This document shows positions 10,295 to 21,694 of a stretch of DNA of 64,000 nt, one piece after another. Numbering within the stretch: the stretch's first letter is position 1; the number at the start of each line of letters is the position of its first letter. The DNA lies in the NCBI RefSeq assembly GCF_022376445.1, contig NW_025954975.1:372001-436000 (forward strand), given 5' to 3'. This stretch comes from Fomitopsis serialis. Lineage: Eukaryota; Basidiomycota; Agaricomycetes; Polyporales; Fomitopsidaceae. The notes beneath the pieces were generated by a model. The model made no database searches and was not told the DNA's origin. It saw nothing but the letters and a program-made list of their open reading frames with translations. Both the position numbers and the translations under genes were made by a program.

Positions 10295-11479
10295 ATGGGA
10301 AACCTACCCGACGGTCACAGTCGTACCGTCTCAGCCTCCACACAAGGTGACTTCTCTATCCCTCACTACCAGGGCATCGATTACTCAGGCTCGTCATGAT
10401 GTTGACACTGAATTTTCCTGGGCTTCTGTTTTAGACCTCGAACTTGTGCGCGACGAAGAGCTCTGGTTTCCGGACGGAAGTATCGTTCTCGTCGCCGAGA
10501 GGCGCGCATTTCGTGTATATCATGGTATCCTGTTGCGCGATTCTTCGGTCTTCAGCGACCTGCTGTCTCTACCTCAGCCAGAAGACGTAAATGGGATAGA
10601 TGGATGTCCTCTGGTCAAGCTGTCGGACTCTGCGGAGGACCTCCGACATTTGCTACGATTTCTGTTCAATAGGAGGTGAGCGCTCAGATCCAGCCTTACA
10701 TGCTTGGGCTGTTCTTCAATGTGGACTTTGCGCCTCAGATTTTTATGCCCGCGGGAGAACCCATCGCATTCTCCGCTGTCGCAGCCCTCGTTCAACTGGG
10801 GCATAAATATCAACTCGACATCGCGGAAGCTGAAGGCCTTCGACTGCTGAAGACGGTTTTCACAACGAGCTTCCGCGACCAACCGGATATCATATATCGG
10901 GGCCTCGATTCAAGTGACCGGCCGCAAACCGTTCAGTCCGTCGTTCGGTACCGATATCGAGACGCAATCACGGCCGTCAACCTCGCTCGACTGACTGGTG
11001 AATGGAGTATCCTGCCTACCGCGTTCTATATATGCTGTCAGCTCAAAGCCGAGACACTTGTGCTGGGAAACCCTCGAGCCGACGGCTCGAAGGATTGCCT
11101 GAGTCCGAGTGACCTAGCAATATGTATCGATGGAAAGAAGGGCTTGATGTATGCGCATGCTGCGGGAGCGCACGAGGTCCTCTACCGAACTGTAGGGTTC
11201 ATTGGACCCAACGGCTGGTACGCCGATTGCGAGAGCGGAGACTGCAGAGATCTCCGGGATGAAGTCTTTCCCAACATCATTGATGCATCAAGGTTTGGGG
11301 AGAACGCACTCTGGAGCTGGGAGGAGGATATCATTGAAGAAGATTTCTGCGGCGTTTGCCAAGCATGTCTAGTCGCGGAAGCTAGGGAGCAAGTGCGTAG
11401 GGTTTGGTTGCAGCTTCCCGAATATTTCGGACTCGATGCTGTTTCTTGGAAACAATTAGCAGACCTTGATGCAGAATGA
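10295..11479 (+). pseudogene. BTB/POZ domain protein, copy i (1-nt frameshift at start of exon 3)
   Basis: Exon 1 10295-10346 (MGNLPDGHSRTVSASTQ), exon 2 10435-10675 (BTB core: DEELWFPDGSIVLVAERRAF, VFSDLLSLPQPEDVNG, SDSAEDLRHLLRFLFN), exon 3 10739-11479 (GEPIAFSAVAALVQLGHKYQ to KQLADLDAE). The architecture is that of the basidiomycete BTB family: BTB fold plus a long Cys-containing C-terminal region (CESGDC, CGVCQAC). Exon 2 ends in phase 2, but the exon 3 frame then requires one more base than is present. The homologous junction at 39979 and the intact copy at 32872 keep phase, so copy i has lost a base just after the acceptor. BTB proteins usually act as CUL3 ubiquitin-ligase adaptors or dimerisation modules. 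Upstream sequence (about 10150-10290) recurs near 40440-40560 and 15890-16040. Confidence 0.8.
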
Positions 11480-12875
11480 TGAATCCAGGCAGGTCGTCTT
11501 GCTTCTCGTGCAGCTGCATCTATTGGTCACTGAATGCCGCAAAGGATAGTCGGTATTCGCAGTTTCCATCATGATCGCAATGCTTCCACGGACTACAAGC
11601 ACCATCGTGATCGCTCAAGGGATGGCTTAAGTGTGTATTGGTTATGCTCGGTCGCCAGTGGCTCACAGCGTGAGTTCCATAGTGATTGACGTCAATTTGT
11701 CCTCAAGGAATCATGTCAATGGAAGATCGGTGTCGTAGTATCACTCCTTGGGTACTAGCGAAGCGGTGCTACGGCACTGTACATGCTATACGCTGTGTTC
11801 GGCCCTATAGGCCTATTCGTCCTGGGAACCTGATCACTTAGACCGCGAACTCAAAAAACAACACATACGGACCGACTCCCGGCAGCGATGTGAACGCATT
11901 CTTGTTAGCTGACAGGGTTGTCAACTTCAGGTCGCAGACGGCCAGGGAAGTTCGTTCGGAGCTCGGAGCACGCACCATCATAATCTCACCGCGCTTCGCG
12001 GACAGCTAACACTTTGGACCTTTGTACTCGCCGCCGTTGCACACTGTATTCACTTGGCAGCTACCCGCAACGCATACTCATATAACCGGTACCGGGCCCT
12101 TCTTCTCGCCCGTCCTATCATCTCTTCATTCTTACACCCATGCTCGCTGGGCACCGTCCACGCTTTTGCGGTGGCCGTAGCGTCCAGCGTCACACTTTCA
12201 ATGCAAGTACGGGGTATTGGATAATGCCCTGGCTCTTCTCAGCGCCGCTTTTGTGTGTATCGCCTTGATCTAGCCTCCAGTCTCGCCCACCTTCCTGACG
12301 CAGAGGGAGACCTTTCCACATTTTCTGCACTCTCCGTCAGACCGTTGATCGTGCGCCGATCGCTGTTGGCCGTCGCCTCACCCGCGCGTCGCATCTGTCC
12401 GCAGATGACTCGGGTTCTACCACCTCCTGCGTACCATGCTACGCTGTTGTTGAACCTTGCAGTCGCCATCATGATCACAGCTTACCTCGCAATATGTTCT
12501 GCGACTCTTGTATATACAAGCGTGTCAGTGATGCTGATTCCTGACTCGGACAGTACTCGGCCTTCTGTGAGGAACAGTGTATCCGGATCGGCGAGACATA
12601 GTAGACTCCTGATGGCATGGGGCTCAGTTCGGCACGTCGCGACCGAGCACATGCGTCTGAGAACCAGAGGAACTGGAATAGCCTGGTTAGAAATGCAATA
12701 GTGAGTCTCGGCTAGTCATCATTGGTATCGTCCAAGACTGGTGACATAACGTGGATCTCCAAATGAGTAGATCCCGGCATAGCTAAGAAAACCTCCTCCG
12801 GTAGGCCAGAGTATGTCTGTTTCATTCCGAGCGTGAGTAGTAGGAACAAGACAAGCTGGGGCGAATTGAACCACT
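11480..12875. other. Intergenic, no gene supported
   Basis: 3' flank of BTB copy i and of membrane-protein copy b. A TATA-like run near 12078 is followed by a pyrimidine-rich stretch and an ATG near 12139, but the downstream frame is short and featureless. A 148-codon open frame at 12255-12701 has no recognisable domain. Confidence 0.45.
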
Positions 12876-14445
12876 TTACCAGTAGTATGCAGGAGGTACG
12901 TCCCTGTGCCTATCTTCTGTCTCCGCCTGCAACCGTGCCACCTCTGCCCTCAATGTGGCTATTTCTGTCCTCAACTCTTCTTCAACGCCGGCCTCCATCG
13001 GTCGGGATAATGTAGCCGTTGAGCGTCGCAAGTTGCCTGCCGATGGTGCTAGGACAACATCGACATTTGGGCGATCGGCGCGTAAAGTTTTGAGTTGTGT
13101 CTTGAGCCCTTGTATCTCGCGCACAAGCCCATCGTAGTTTGAACGGGAGTCGGTCATGATAGGTGGTGTCACGCTATCTGGCATGGTTGTAGGGAAGAGC
13201 GTGTTTGTAACCGGAGTAGGGAGCAAAGTGGGGGCGCCTGGTTGTTTGGGTTTGGGATCCTGCAGCGACACGAATGGTGTGATTGCTGTCTGATTCATCT
13301 CTTGTACATTCTGCGTTCTCCGGCGCCGCCGAGAGTAAATCGCGAGGCCAAAGCAAAGCACGATGAAGGCGATTGCGCCGAGCACGCCCCCAATGACACC
13401 CGCAGATGTACCTTCAATCTCCGTAATGAGCAATAGTGCCGGATCAACCAATGAACAGTCACTAGTTATCACTTACCTCGGTGGGTCGAAATCAAATTGT
13501 TCCCAGAGCCTGTCGCGCTGGCAGTGCTCACGATCGCATCCGTAGATGAAGAGCCGCCGCCACTGGCATCGCCTGAGCTGCTCGTAGCGCTGTGTGTATT
13601 TGAGCTTGTTTTGACGGTACTAGTCGACGATGAGATGCTTGGCGCAGTGGAGCTTCCGAGTCCGGGGAGATGCGTGGACCATGATATGTTGAGTGCACTC
13701 GACTCGGAGGATGGTTTCGCATCGTTCTCATCGTCTTCATAACTTCAAAAGCAGGTACGTCAGCTCTTCTTCACTCGAGAAACTGTGTGAATAGACCTCA
13801 CTCATAGGTTGCGTAGTCAAATAGCAGAAGCGATACTGATGTCCCTTGTACAGCTGACATCACGAAGCTGTGCTGCGTATTGTTCAAAAATGTTCTGCTG
13901 TAGACAGGTACGTTGTATTGATATTCGTAGTTGGTTCCGCTGATGCTCGGGTTGAACAAAGATGCGCTAGTTTCACCATCGAGATCGAAGGTCAGGTTGG
14001 TGATCTTGATCTCCGGCCCTTTGGATACGAAGATGCAATACACTGAAAGAGATGTCCCTGTTCCATTCGAGGTACCAGTGGTGGCGAAAGAGTGATTGCA
14101 TTAGCATCAGTAGTATCCGAACTCAGGTATCGCTGGCGTACCGGTGAATGCGAACGAGACAGTGTGAACTGTGGGAGAGTTGATGAACACGTTGTTACAT
14201 GTACTCGATTGTGTGTCGTGCCAGGTCCCGTTGTGCGCCTGTGATGGGTCTGGTTGGGCAACGCAAACCGAGCAACCCGGCCCTTTGTTCCAGCAGTTCG
14301 TATCGAGGTACGTCGGTGTCGCTCCGGTCACTGAGTCACCATACGTGTCGTCGATCGTCCGTAGTTCCCCCAAGACAACCACAATGCATTGAAGAACAAC
14401 GAGTAACGCAGGTATGAACGCGACGCAGCCCAAGATTGGCATCAT
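12876..14445 (-). CDS. RTIDDTYGDS-family single-pass membrane protein, copy b
   Basis: complement(join(12876..13411,13477..13742,13802..14057,14142..14445)), 453 aa, all phases consistent. Signal peptide (CVAFIPALLVVLQCIVVVLG), then RTIDDTYGDSVTGATPTY, NCWNKGPGCSVC and GTWHDTQ. Exon 2 (256 nt) encodes the second ectodomain block ending SLLLFDYATY; exon 3 a Ser/Thr stalk; exon 4 a TM helix (VIGGVLGAIAFIVLCFGLAI) plus RRRRR. The cytosolic tail has a heptad-like coiled coil (ELRTEIATLRAEVARLQAET) and ends DVPPAYYW, with a PPAY motif. Exons 1-2 and the promoter are close to copy c, while exons 3-4 differ strongly. It probably sits in the plasma membrane with the conserved domain outside. Function unknown. 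Confidence 0.88.
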
Positions 14446-14876
14446 TCACGATGAGGGTGGAAGAAAGTGAGAAGGGAATCGATACCGTGCTGCGCCTCGC
14501 TATATAGCATTACATTTCTTGGATTGATAGATGCTAGTCACCCTAGTATGATGAATAGCATGGCGAACACTTGCCTTAAAGCGGCGGCTATGCCCGAAGC
14601 AGGACTTGTGGTGCCTTCCAGGACACCGTCTTTTGACAAATTGCCAGATCATTACGGCAGTGCATCGATCGCGAGCGCCGCCTTCGAAGTGACTACACAT
14701 GTACATGGAGGCTGAGATTTCCGTACGTGTTCATTGTTTGTTCGTCGTTGACAGGTGAGGCGCGCCGGGAACTCGAGAGGCTATGTAACACTATAAGTAA
14801 TCATGTAAGTATGGGCCACAATTTGAGGGAGTTGTGCGCACATTCAAGCATTCTGCATATGCTCAACCACGAATAT
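14446..14876. repeat. Promoter region of copy b, duplicated upstream of copy c
   Basis: The ~280 bp upstream of copy b (14446-14720) align with those upstream of copy c (17642-17900), including AACACTTGCCTT, AAGCGGCGGCTA and TACGGCAGTGCATCGA blocks, with scattered changes. This shows that the duplication unit included the 5' regulatory region. Confidence 0.7.
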
Positions 14877-15290
14877 GTAGCTTCAGCCCTAAGTTCGGTA
14901 ATGACCGTGACTGTGATTAGACGATACCTGCGATACTGAAAATCAACTCCACCTTGGGTTGGTCGAAGAAGCTTGAGAGAGTTGGCTCCTGGTCCTGAAG
15001 CTCGCAGTCGAGTCATTTCGAAGATTTGAGACAGCAGGTCGCGAGTCTGTGCGCAGAGCGTGCGGTTTTCCACTCAGGCGTGACAGCAGGGATCACGTCT
15101 GCATTATCCGGGTCCCCCGATGCACGGGTCGAAGAGGGGAGTGGCATTGTTGTGAGTCGACATTCCACGATTTAAGAAAGAGGGGATCATGAAAAGAATC
15201 GCTCGCTGGCTTGTCGACGCGTCTCCTTCTTAAGCCGCATAACATCATGTTACTCACTGGCGAATCACGGGGTAGTACTACCAGCCTGTG
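14877..15290 (-). pseudogene. Gene relic, direct repeat of 20648-21060
   Basis: About 400 bp match 20648-21060 in the same orientation. On the minus strand both read RRRRVDKP followed by a Ser-rich stretch, reminiscent of the juxtamembrane and cytosolic tail of the neighbouring membrane proteins, but with no signal peptide, ectodomain or PPxY end. I infer a detached 3' fragment of a family member; the similarity is weak, and an unrelated repeat is possible. Confidence 0.4.
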
Positions 15291-15313
15291 CAGTGGTCTG
15301 TTATCGTTGCTTA

Positions 15314-16480
15314 GCCTGCTACGTCGGCGCTCCGCCAACAAAAGTCCACTGGTCGTACTGTAGAAAACGCCAGCTGAAGCAGTCCGTGCCTCTATTGAGC
15401 AGTGCGAATAATCAGACTATGCGTCTGTGAGTCCGTGCGAAGCTATCCTGAGGCTACTGGGATACTGCAGTCAGCGTCAGCAGACATGAGTAACAAGTAC
15501 AGCCCCACCTGTCAACGTCGCGACGGACACGCATGGTAGTCCTGGGTGGCGTGTCGGTGGCGTCGGCGCCTCGGTCTCGGTCTGCTAACTTACGACTCTG
15601 AGGTTTCGCAACCGCCGGTGCGCACTCGTACCGCTACCAGTACCATGTACTTTCGGTTGAACCTCTTACGATGACTCACATCGCCGCGAGGCCGCGTGAG
15701 TCGAGTTCAAGATTCAAATTTCAAGACTATGGACCCCTCTTCGTCCTCCTTAGTACGGCCACTGGAATCCTGGCGCAGATGTGACAGGTCTTGTGGATGC
15801 AGATCACCCAGGCTCCAGTAGCGGCTGGGAGGAAGTTGTGCCTCCCGCCGCAATCTTGTTGCGAGTCCCTTGTGGCAATGGCAAATTGGCAATTGACTCG
15901 GACGACCATCGCGGTCAAAGACACATACTTGCGTAGTCTCATACGAAGGCCCTTCACGAGCTCAGAGCGAAAGGCTTGTGTCGAACCGACGCATCAGCAT
16001 ACGACCGACTCCTCTGGGCTGCACTGGCAGGTATCTTGTCATGGGGGAACTCAACATACGGAAGGAGTGGATGGATTCACTAGTGCTCTTTGACGGACCA
16101 TACTGACTGGTTTAACATGGACCCATTGATAATTACTAGCCGTCCTTCAGGCCTCCATATCTATAGTGAACCGAAGACATGCCATTCACAACCATCGTAC
16201 ATTCAATCTACACACGTACGTGGAACACATCTACAACAAGTACATGCACATGGACGTCACCAATCGTATTGTCTGACCGTCCGACATCCGACAGGGCGGC
16301 CAGGCAAGTGATAACGAGAGAGACGACACTGTACAAAATTAGGACCATCAAGTACAACGGCGACACGATTACGAAAGACTGTCATGATTATTGGTGATAC
16401 CAGCCTGATGATCTCGATATACGCAGACAGTCCGCAGAACACAACCGAAAGGCACCTTTAATGCCAAGTTCAAAGGCGCT
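15314..16480. repeat. Mosaic of duplicated flanks between relic and copy c
   Basis: 15314-15545 repeats 7917-8150 directly; 15600-15866 repeats 8158-8500 inverted; about 15890-16040 resembles the upstream region of the BTB copies (10150-10290 and, inverted, 40440-40560); 16030-16140 resembles 21475-21580; 16180-16315 resembles 25935-26095. No gene is seen. Confidence 0.6.
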
Positions 16481-16484
16481 GTCG

Positions 16485-17641
16485 TCATATACGATATGCA
16501 GGAGGTGGGCCCTTGGTGCTGTCGAGGTCGCCAGTCTCCTGCGCCGCGTCTTGCGGCAAAGTTCGGAGCTGACTTGCGTGCCGTATGTCACCGTGTGGCA
16601 CGGGAGCGGCGCCAGAGTCGTTGGTGATCGTAGAATGAATGAAGGGAGCCGCAGGGATGCTAGTCATCTCAGTTATACGACGTGTTCTTCGCCGTCTTCG
16701 CCAACATATTGTGAGGCAGACGCAGATCACCACAAAGGCGATGAAACCAGCTACGCCGCCAGCAATGGCACCGACCGGTACACCTTGTCTAGAATGAGGG
16801 TATGTGGATGGAAGACTGAGGAGACAGTCGCTTACCATGCCAGTGGTGTGAGGCTACGTTCGACGCAGTCCGAGTCGGCGCCTGACTCGAGGCACTTTGA
16901 GACGAGGATGGTTTCGCATCGCTCTCGTCGTCTTCATAACTTCACAAAGCAGGTATCTCAGCTCTCCTTCACTCGAGAAACTGTTTTGAATAGAACTCAC
17001 TCATAGGTTGCGTAGTCAAATAGCAGAAGCGATACTGATGTCCCTTGTACAGCTGACATCACGAAGTTGTGCTGTGTATTGTTCAAAAACGATCTGCTGT
17101 AGACAGGTACGTTGTATTGATATTCATAGGTGGTTGCGTTGATGCTCGGGTTGAACAAAGATGCGCTGGTTTCACCATCGAGATCGAAGGCCAGGTTTGT
17201 GATCTTGATCTCCGGCCCTTGGGATGTAAGGATGCAATACACCGAAAGAGAAGTGCCTGTTCCATTCGAGGTACCAGGGGTGACGGAAGAGCAATTGCAT
17301 CAGCACCAATAGTATCTGAACACGGGTATCGTTGGCGTACCGGTGAATGCGAACGAGACGGTATGAACTGTGGGGGAGTTGATCAACACGTTGTTGCATG
17401 TATCTGATTGTGTGTCGTGCCAGGTCCCGTTGTGCGCCTGTAATGGGTCTGGTTGGGAAACGCAAACTGAGCAATTCGGGCCTTGGTTCCAGCAGTTCGT
17501 ATCGAGGTACGTCGGTGTCGCTCCGGTCACCGAGTCACCATATGTGTCGTCGATCGTCCGTAGCTCCCCCAAAACAACCGCGGCACATTGAAGAATGATG
17601 AATAACGCAGCTATGAACGAACTGCGGCCCGAGGTTGGCAT
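16485..17641 (-). CDS. RTIDDTYGDS-family single-pass membrane protein, copy c (short tail)
   Basis: complement(join(16485..16783,16836..16939,17001..17256,17341..17641)), 319 aa, phases consistent. Signal peptide (IAALFIILQCAAVVLG), RTIDDTYGDSVTGATPTY, NCWNQGPNCSVC, GTWHDTQ; exon 2 (256 nt) ends LLLFDYATY. The stalk exon is short (104 nt). Exon 4 has a TM helix (AIAGGVAGFIAFVVICVCLT) and RRRRR, then a short tail without the coiled coil of copies a, b and d, ending GPPPAYRI (PPAY kept). Exons 1-2 are nearly the same as copy b. This looks like a recent duplicate whose 3' half has a different origin or was shortened. Confidence 0.87.
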
Positions 17642-18726
17642 CGTCCACGACGAGGGTGGAAGGAAGTGAGAAGGGAATTGCGAGTGTGCTGCGTGTCTCC
17701 CCTAACGTTGTATTTCTTGGTTTAACGGTGGATGTCAACCCCCTAGTATAGCATGGTGAACACTTGCCTTGAAGCGGCGGCTAGGCCCGAATTCGAGTAG
17801 GACCCGTGTGCCTTTCAGTACACCGTCCTTTGACGGGTTGCCAAATTGATACGGCAGTGCATCGAGTCTATACACCGCCTTCAAAACCTTGCTACACATG
17901 AAGACTGAGAATTCTGTACGTGTGTTTGTTCGACGTTGACAGATGGGGCCCTGGGGGCGCGCCCGGAACTCGAGAGCCTACGAAACATTAGTATGTGAGT
18001 ATGGCGTTTACGGTGAGTCTGAGGCTGGGCCTGGGTGTTTCGCACGACACAGTGGACGCAAAGTGGACGACCCTGTCCTGTACCTAATGAGCGCTGTCAG
18101 GGTCGCACACACTGAGCTCTCCCTTTGATAACATGTTATGGTAGCTGTTCAAAACAAGAGGTCACGACGAATGCAACAGGTCCGGCGTCCGTATGGACCA
18201 CAACACAGATCATCGAAACTGTCTCAGTTGAGGAAGTGATACCGACGGACAATTGGCCTCGACTGCCAGGACCACTGCAGGACCGAAATAGCCTTTCAGA
18301 AATAGCCTTTCAGAAATAGCCTTTCAGAAAGCCATCCTTTGACCGGTCGCTCAGTTAAGTACCATGGTGGTGCATCGAGGCCACTGACTCGGAAGCTGCG
18401 CGTAGTGGCAGTTTAGCAAAGATACGATCAAGCGCAGGTAGAACATACCGAGGTCGCGCACGGTCTTCCTCCTCATGGAGTGGAGGCCCGAAAGCCAGCC
18501 CGAGCCTGCACACGTCGAGTTCATCCAAGTCCATCATACTACGAGTCTAATTGCTCTCCATCGAACAGACACATTACAATACTTGCCATGGGAGTTTTGT
18601 GCATACGCAAGAGTCTGGTGTGAATCATGGCTGATGTCATGATTGTCAAGTTTAATCCAATGGAGAGCTTCTGTTATGGTTCCAATCGTGAGTGGTAATC
18701 CGAGCTAGATGAGCGAAGTGACTACT
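17642..18726. other. Intergenic, repeat-derived
   Basis: 17642-17900 is the copy c promoter (repeat of 14446-14720). A 14-nt unit (AAATAGCCTTTCAG) is repeated three times in tandem around 18286-18328. 18555-18600 is a short copy of the 3'-flank repeat also found at 16030 and 21450. A minus-strand frame at 18355-18537 looks mildly protein-like but has no recognisable domain. Confidence 0.5.
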
Positions 18727-20147
18727 TCACCAAAAATACGTTGGGGGCGGCTCTCTCGGTATGACCTCCGTTTCAACCTGTAGTCGTGCCATTTCAGCTC
18801 TTAGCGATGCCATTTCCGTCCTCAGCTCTGCTTCGACACTAGTGTCCACAGGTCGGGGTGACGCAAGCGCCGTCGCAATCTCTGGTGTTGGAACGAGCTC
18901 CGAGTCGAGGGTAAATTGCTCTGTGCGCGAAGCTTTGACTTGTTGCTTGAAGTCTCGTACTTCACTCGTAGGGTTGTTGTGGGACGAGGAAGGTTCGGTC
19001 GCGGCAAGTGCTGTCGTGTTGTTGAGCGGAAGTGCCGCCGAAGGCATGCTTGTCTGCAGGCCATGGAGTGAAGCAGCTACTGCTGGATCGGTGGGATTTG
19101 GGCGAGTGATGAATGGATCGACACTCGTTTGGTCCATCATCTCTGTAGCGTGACGCATGTTCCGTCGTCGCCGCTGATAGACCACGGCGAGACATGCACA
19201 GAGCACAATCAAGATGACCCCGCCGATTACCCCCCGGCGATGGCGCCAGCGGGCGCATCTGCTCGCCAAATAGAAATGTCCTCCAAATCACAAAATCGCA
19301 GGTGTATGCCACTTACTGTGGTGACTCAAATTTAAGCTTGAAGTACCTGTACCGGTTGCGCTGGTGGAAGACGAGGTGCTCAAACTCTCGCTCGTAGTGC
19401 TCGTTTGATCCGAGCCGGTTTTCGAGGAAGTGCTCTGCTCGCTGTCAAAGCTGGGAATCATTAGTATTAGCTCTTCCGGCCTAGTCGACAGCGGATTGGA
19501 ATTGTACAGGATACGCACTTGTACGTAGCATAGTCGAATAGCAGAGTTGATCCCGAGGTTCCTTGCTGCGCCGCCATGGTGAATGTGTGCAACGAGTTAT
19601 TCAACAAGGAGTTGTCAAAGACGGGTACATGGTAGTCAAACTCGTATGAGTCTCCGTTGAGGTTTATGGGAAAAGCCGCGTAGCTTGTTTCGCCGTCAAG
19701 ACTGAAGCTCAGGTTGGTCGGCCACGTTGTCGGTCCTTGCGACACCATGATAACGAACACGGCAAGCGAGGTCCCTAGACGCATAGAGTTACTACAGAGC
19801 TACGACTGTTATCATCTGGTCATCATCGTACCAACGAAGGTGAATGTGACACCGTGGCCTGCCTTGAAAGGATCATTGGCATCATTGCCACTGCACGTAT
19901 TCGAGGATGTATCGTGCCAAGTCCCATTGTAGGCTTTTGATGCGTCAGGCTGGAGGAAACACCCTGAGCAGTCTGGCCCCTGGCTCCAACAGTCAGAGCT
20001 GCTGTAATTTGGTATCTCTCCTGTCACAGAGTCGCCGAATGTATCGTCAATTGTCCGCGTCTCTGCGAAGACAAATACCGAATGAAGCAGAATGAGAAAG
20101 AGATGGTGGATGCAAAAGCGCGGCGGCATGCTCTTCAATGCAGACAA
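18727..20147 (-). pseudogene. RTIDDTYGDS-family single-pass membrane protein, copy d (frameshift in a G run)
   Basis: complement(join(18727..19261,19317..19450,19519..19774,19832..20147)). Start at 20147, or at the second Met at 20129. Signal peptide (HHLFLILLHSVFVFA), RTIDDTFGDSVTGEIPNY, DCWSQGPDCSGC, GTWHDTS; exon 2 is again 256 nt; then a Ser/Thr stalk. Exon 4 should continue DAPAGAIAGG into VIGGVILIVLCACLAVVYQ, but the two halves are one nucleotide out of register at a run of six G (minus strand, near 19226-19233); seven G would restore phase. The tail has a coiled coil (ELRTEMASLRAEMARLQVET) and ends REPPPTYFW. The homopolymer position makes either sequencing error or a recent inactivating slip possible. 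Confidence 0.78.
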
Positions 20148-20647
20148 TAGAAAAGAACAGGGAGTACGGGGTGGTGTATCGCGTACTGTGCCCCCTTATG
20201 ACAGTACGATAGTCAATCAGTGACACAGGCTCACAGCCTCAGAGGACACGTACTTGACATCTTCAAAACCGCGCGTGCGACTTTTTATGCGCGGCTGATC
20301 GAGGCTGTCTCTTCGAAGGTCGGCAGCACGTCTACATCCAGAAGAACATATCTGACCTCACGCGCATCGACAGGCACTTTCCTTGGGACAAAAAAGCGCC
20401 AGAGAGTCTAGGGGCGATGCATGTCGCCTCTCGGCTCCTGGTTTGGTAGACGTTCCTACTGAAGATGTCTCATCAGATCTGTCAAATACAATGTCACAGC
20501 CTTCGATGAGGGAATGAGAGTCATAATTGTTTCAAAGAGAAACGTAGACGTACGTGATATAGCTCGTTACCACTGACACATCCATCAACGGATGTCAGCG
20601 AAGGCGTGTTTGAACATCAACGATAGTCGCTATGCGTTCAAGAAGTC
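20148..20647. other. Intergenic upstream of copy d
   Basis: Promoter side of copy d. No gene, RNA or clear repeat is seen. Confidence 0.4.
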
Positions 20648-21060
20648 TGTAGCTTCAGCCTTTCGGTAACGACCGTGACTGTGTTCAGACCGATACCTGC
20701 GATACTGGATATCAACTCCGCCTTGGTTGGTCGAGGAAGGTAGCAAGCTTGAGGGAGTTGGCTCCGGGTCCTGAAGCTCGCGGTTGAGTGATTTCGAAGA
20801 TTTGAGGCAGCAGGTCGCGAGCCTGTGCGCAGAGCGAGCGATCTTCCACTCAGGCGTGACAGGAGGGATCACGTCTGCATTATCCGGGTCCCCCGGTGCA
20901 TGTGCTGATGACGGGACGAAGAGGGAAGTGGCACTGTTGCGAGTCGAAAGGTCACGGGAATGAAAGGAATCGCTAGGCTTGTCGACGCGCCTCCTTCGCA
21001 TGCCGTACAATGTCATGCCACTGTACGGATGCTTGTCACTGGCGAATCGGGGGATAGTAC
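20648..21060 (-). pseudogene. Gene relic, direct repeat of 14877-15290
   Basis: Better preserved member of the relic pair: the minus-strand frame 20630-21016 reads MRRRRVDKPSDSFHSRDLST then PPVTPEWKIARS. RRRR plus a Ser-rich tail suggests the cytosolic part of a lost membrane-protein paralogue; no upstream exons are found. Inference only. Confidence 0.4.
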
Positions 21061-21694
21061 ATACTATACAGCGATCTGTGTTAAGATGGCTTAGCTATGA
21101 GTTCCCGAGCCAGCGCCATGCGGCCATCTGGTGGATCTGCCTATGTGAGTCCGAACATTGTCCGAAAGGATCGCAGGTAGACCCATCTTGAGATGCAGGA
21201 CGTCCACCAGCGTCGAGCCCGACTGAGAAGATGCGTCGATCTGAAATTAGAGCTGTCACCGTCTCGAACTGTCATGCACACTCGGCGATTGGTGCGACTG
21301 GGTTATCCGACTGGATATCCTTTCCTCCTCACGGAGCGAAGGCGATGACCTAGGCAAACAAAGTCAGATTGAGATAAGTTACAACAATGGCAATATCTGA
21401 ATACCGCACACGCTATGTAACTCACCGTCGCCAATGCTCAGGCTCTCCACTGAACAGGTATGTTACAGTACTTGTCATGGGAGAACTCAACACACGGAAG
21501 GAGTGGATGGGGTCACTGATGCTCTTTGACGGACCATACTGACTGGTGTGATATGGACTCATTACTAGCTACGAATGAAATATTTTAGTGCCCCGACTAC
21601 ACAAAATCCACTCACTCAAAGTCAACGAAGGCTGAAACTGAAGTCCGAGTCCAAAACGCGTACCGTGTGCCACGACGACAAACGAGTACGGCTG
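21061..21694. repeat. 3' flank of copy e, shared with copies c and d
   Basis: About 21445-21580 resembles 16025-16140 (3' of copy c), and its first part resembles 18550-18600 (3' of copy d). A shared 3' flank supports unit-wise tandem duplication of the family. No gene is seen. Confidence 0.55.

Noticed and set aside
12255..12701. 148-codon plus-strand frame
   Set aside because: No conserved motif, no paralogue among the duplicated neighbours, weak codon bias; judged chance.
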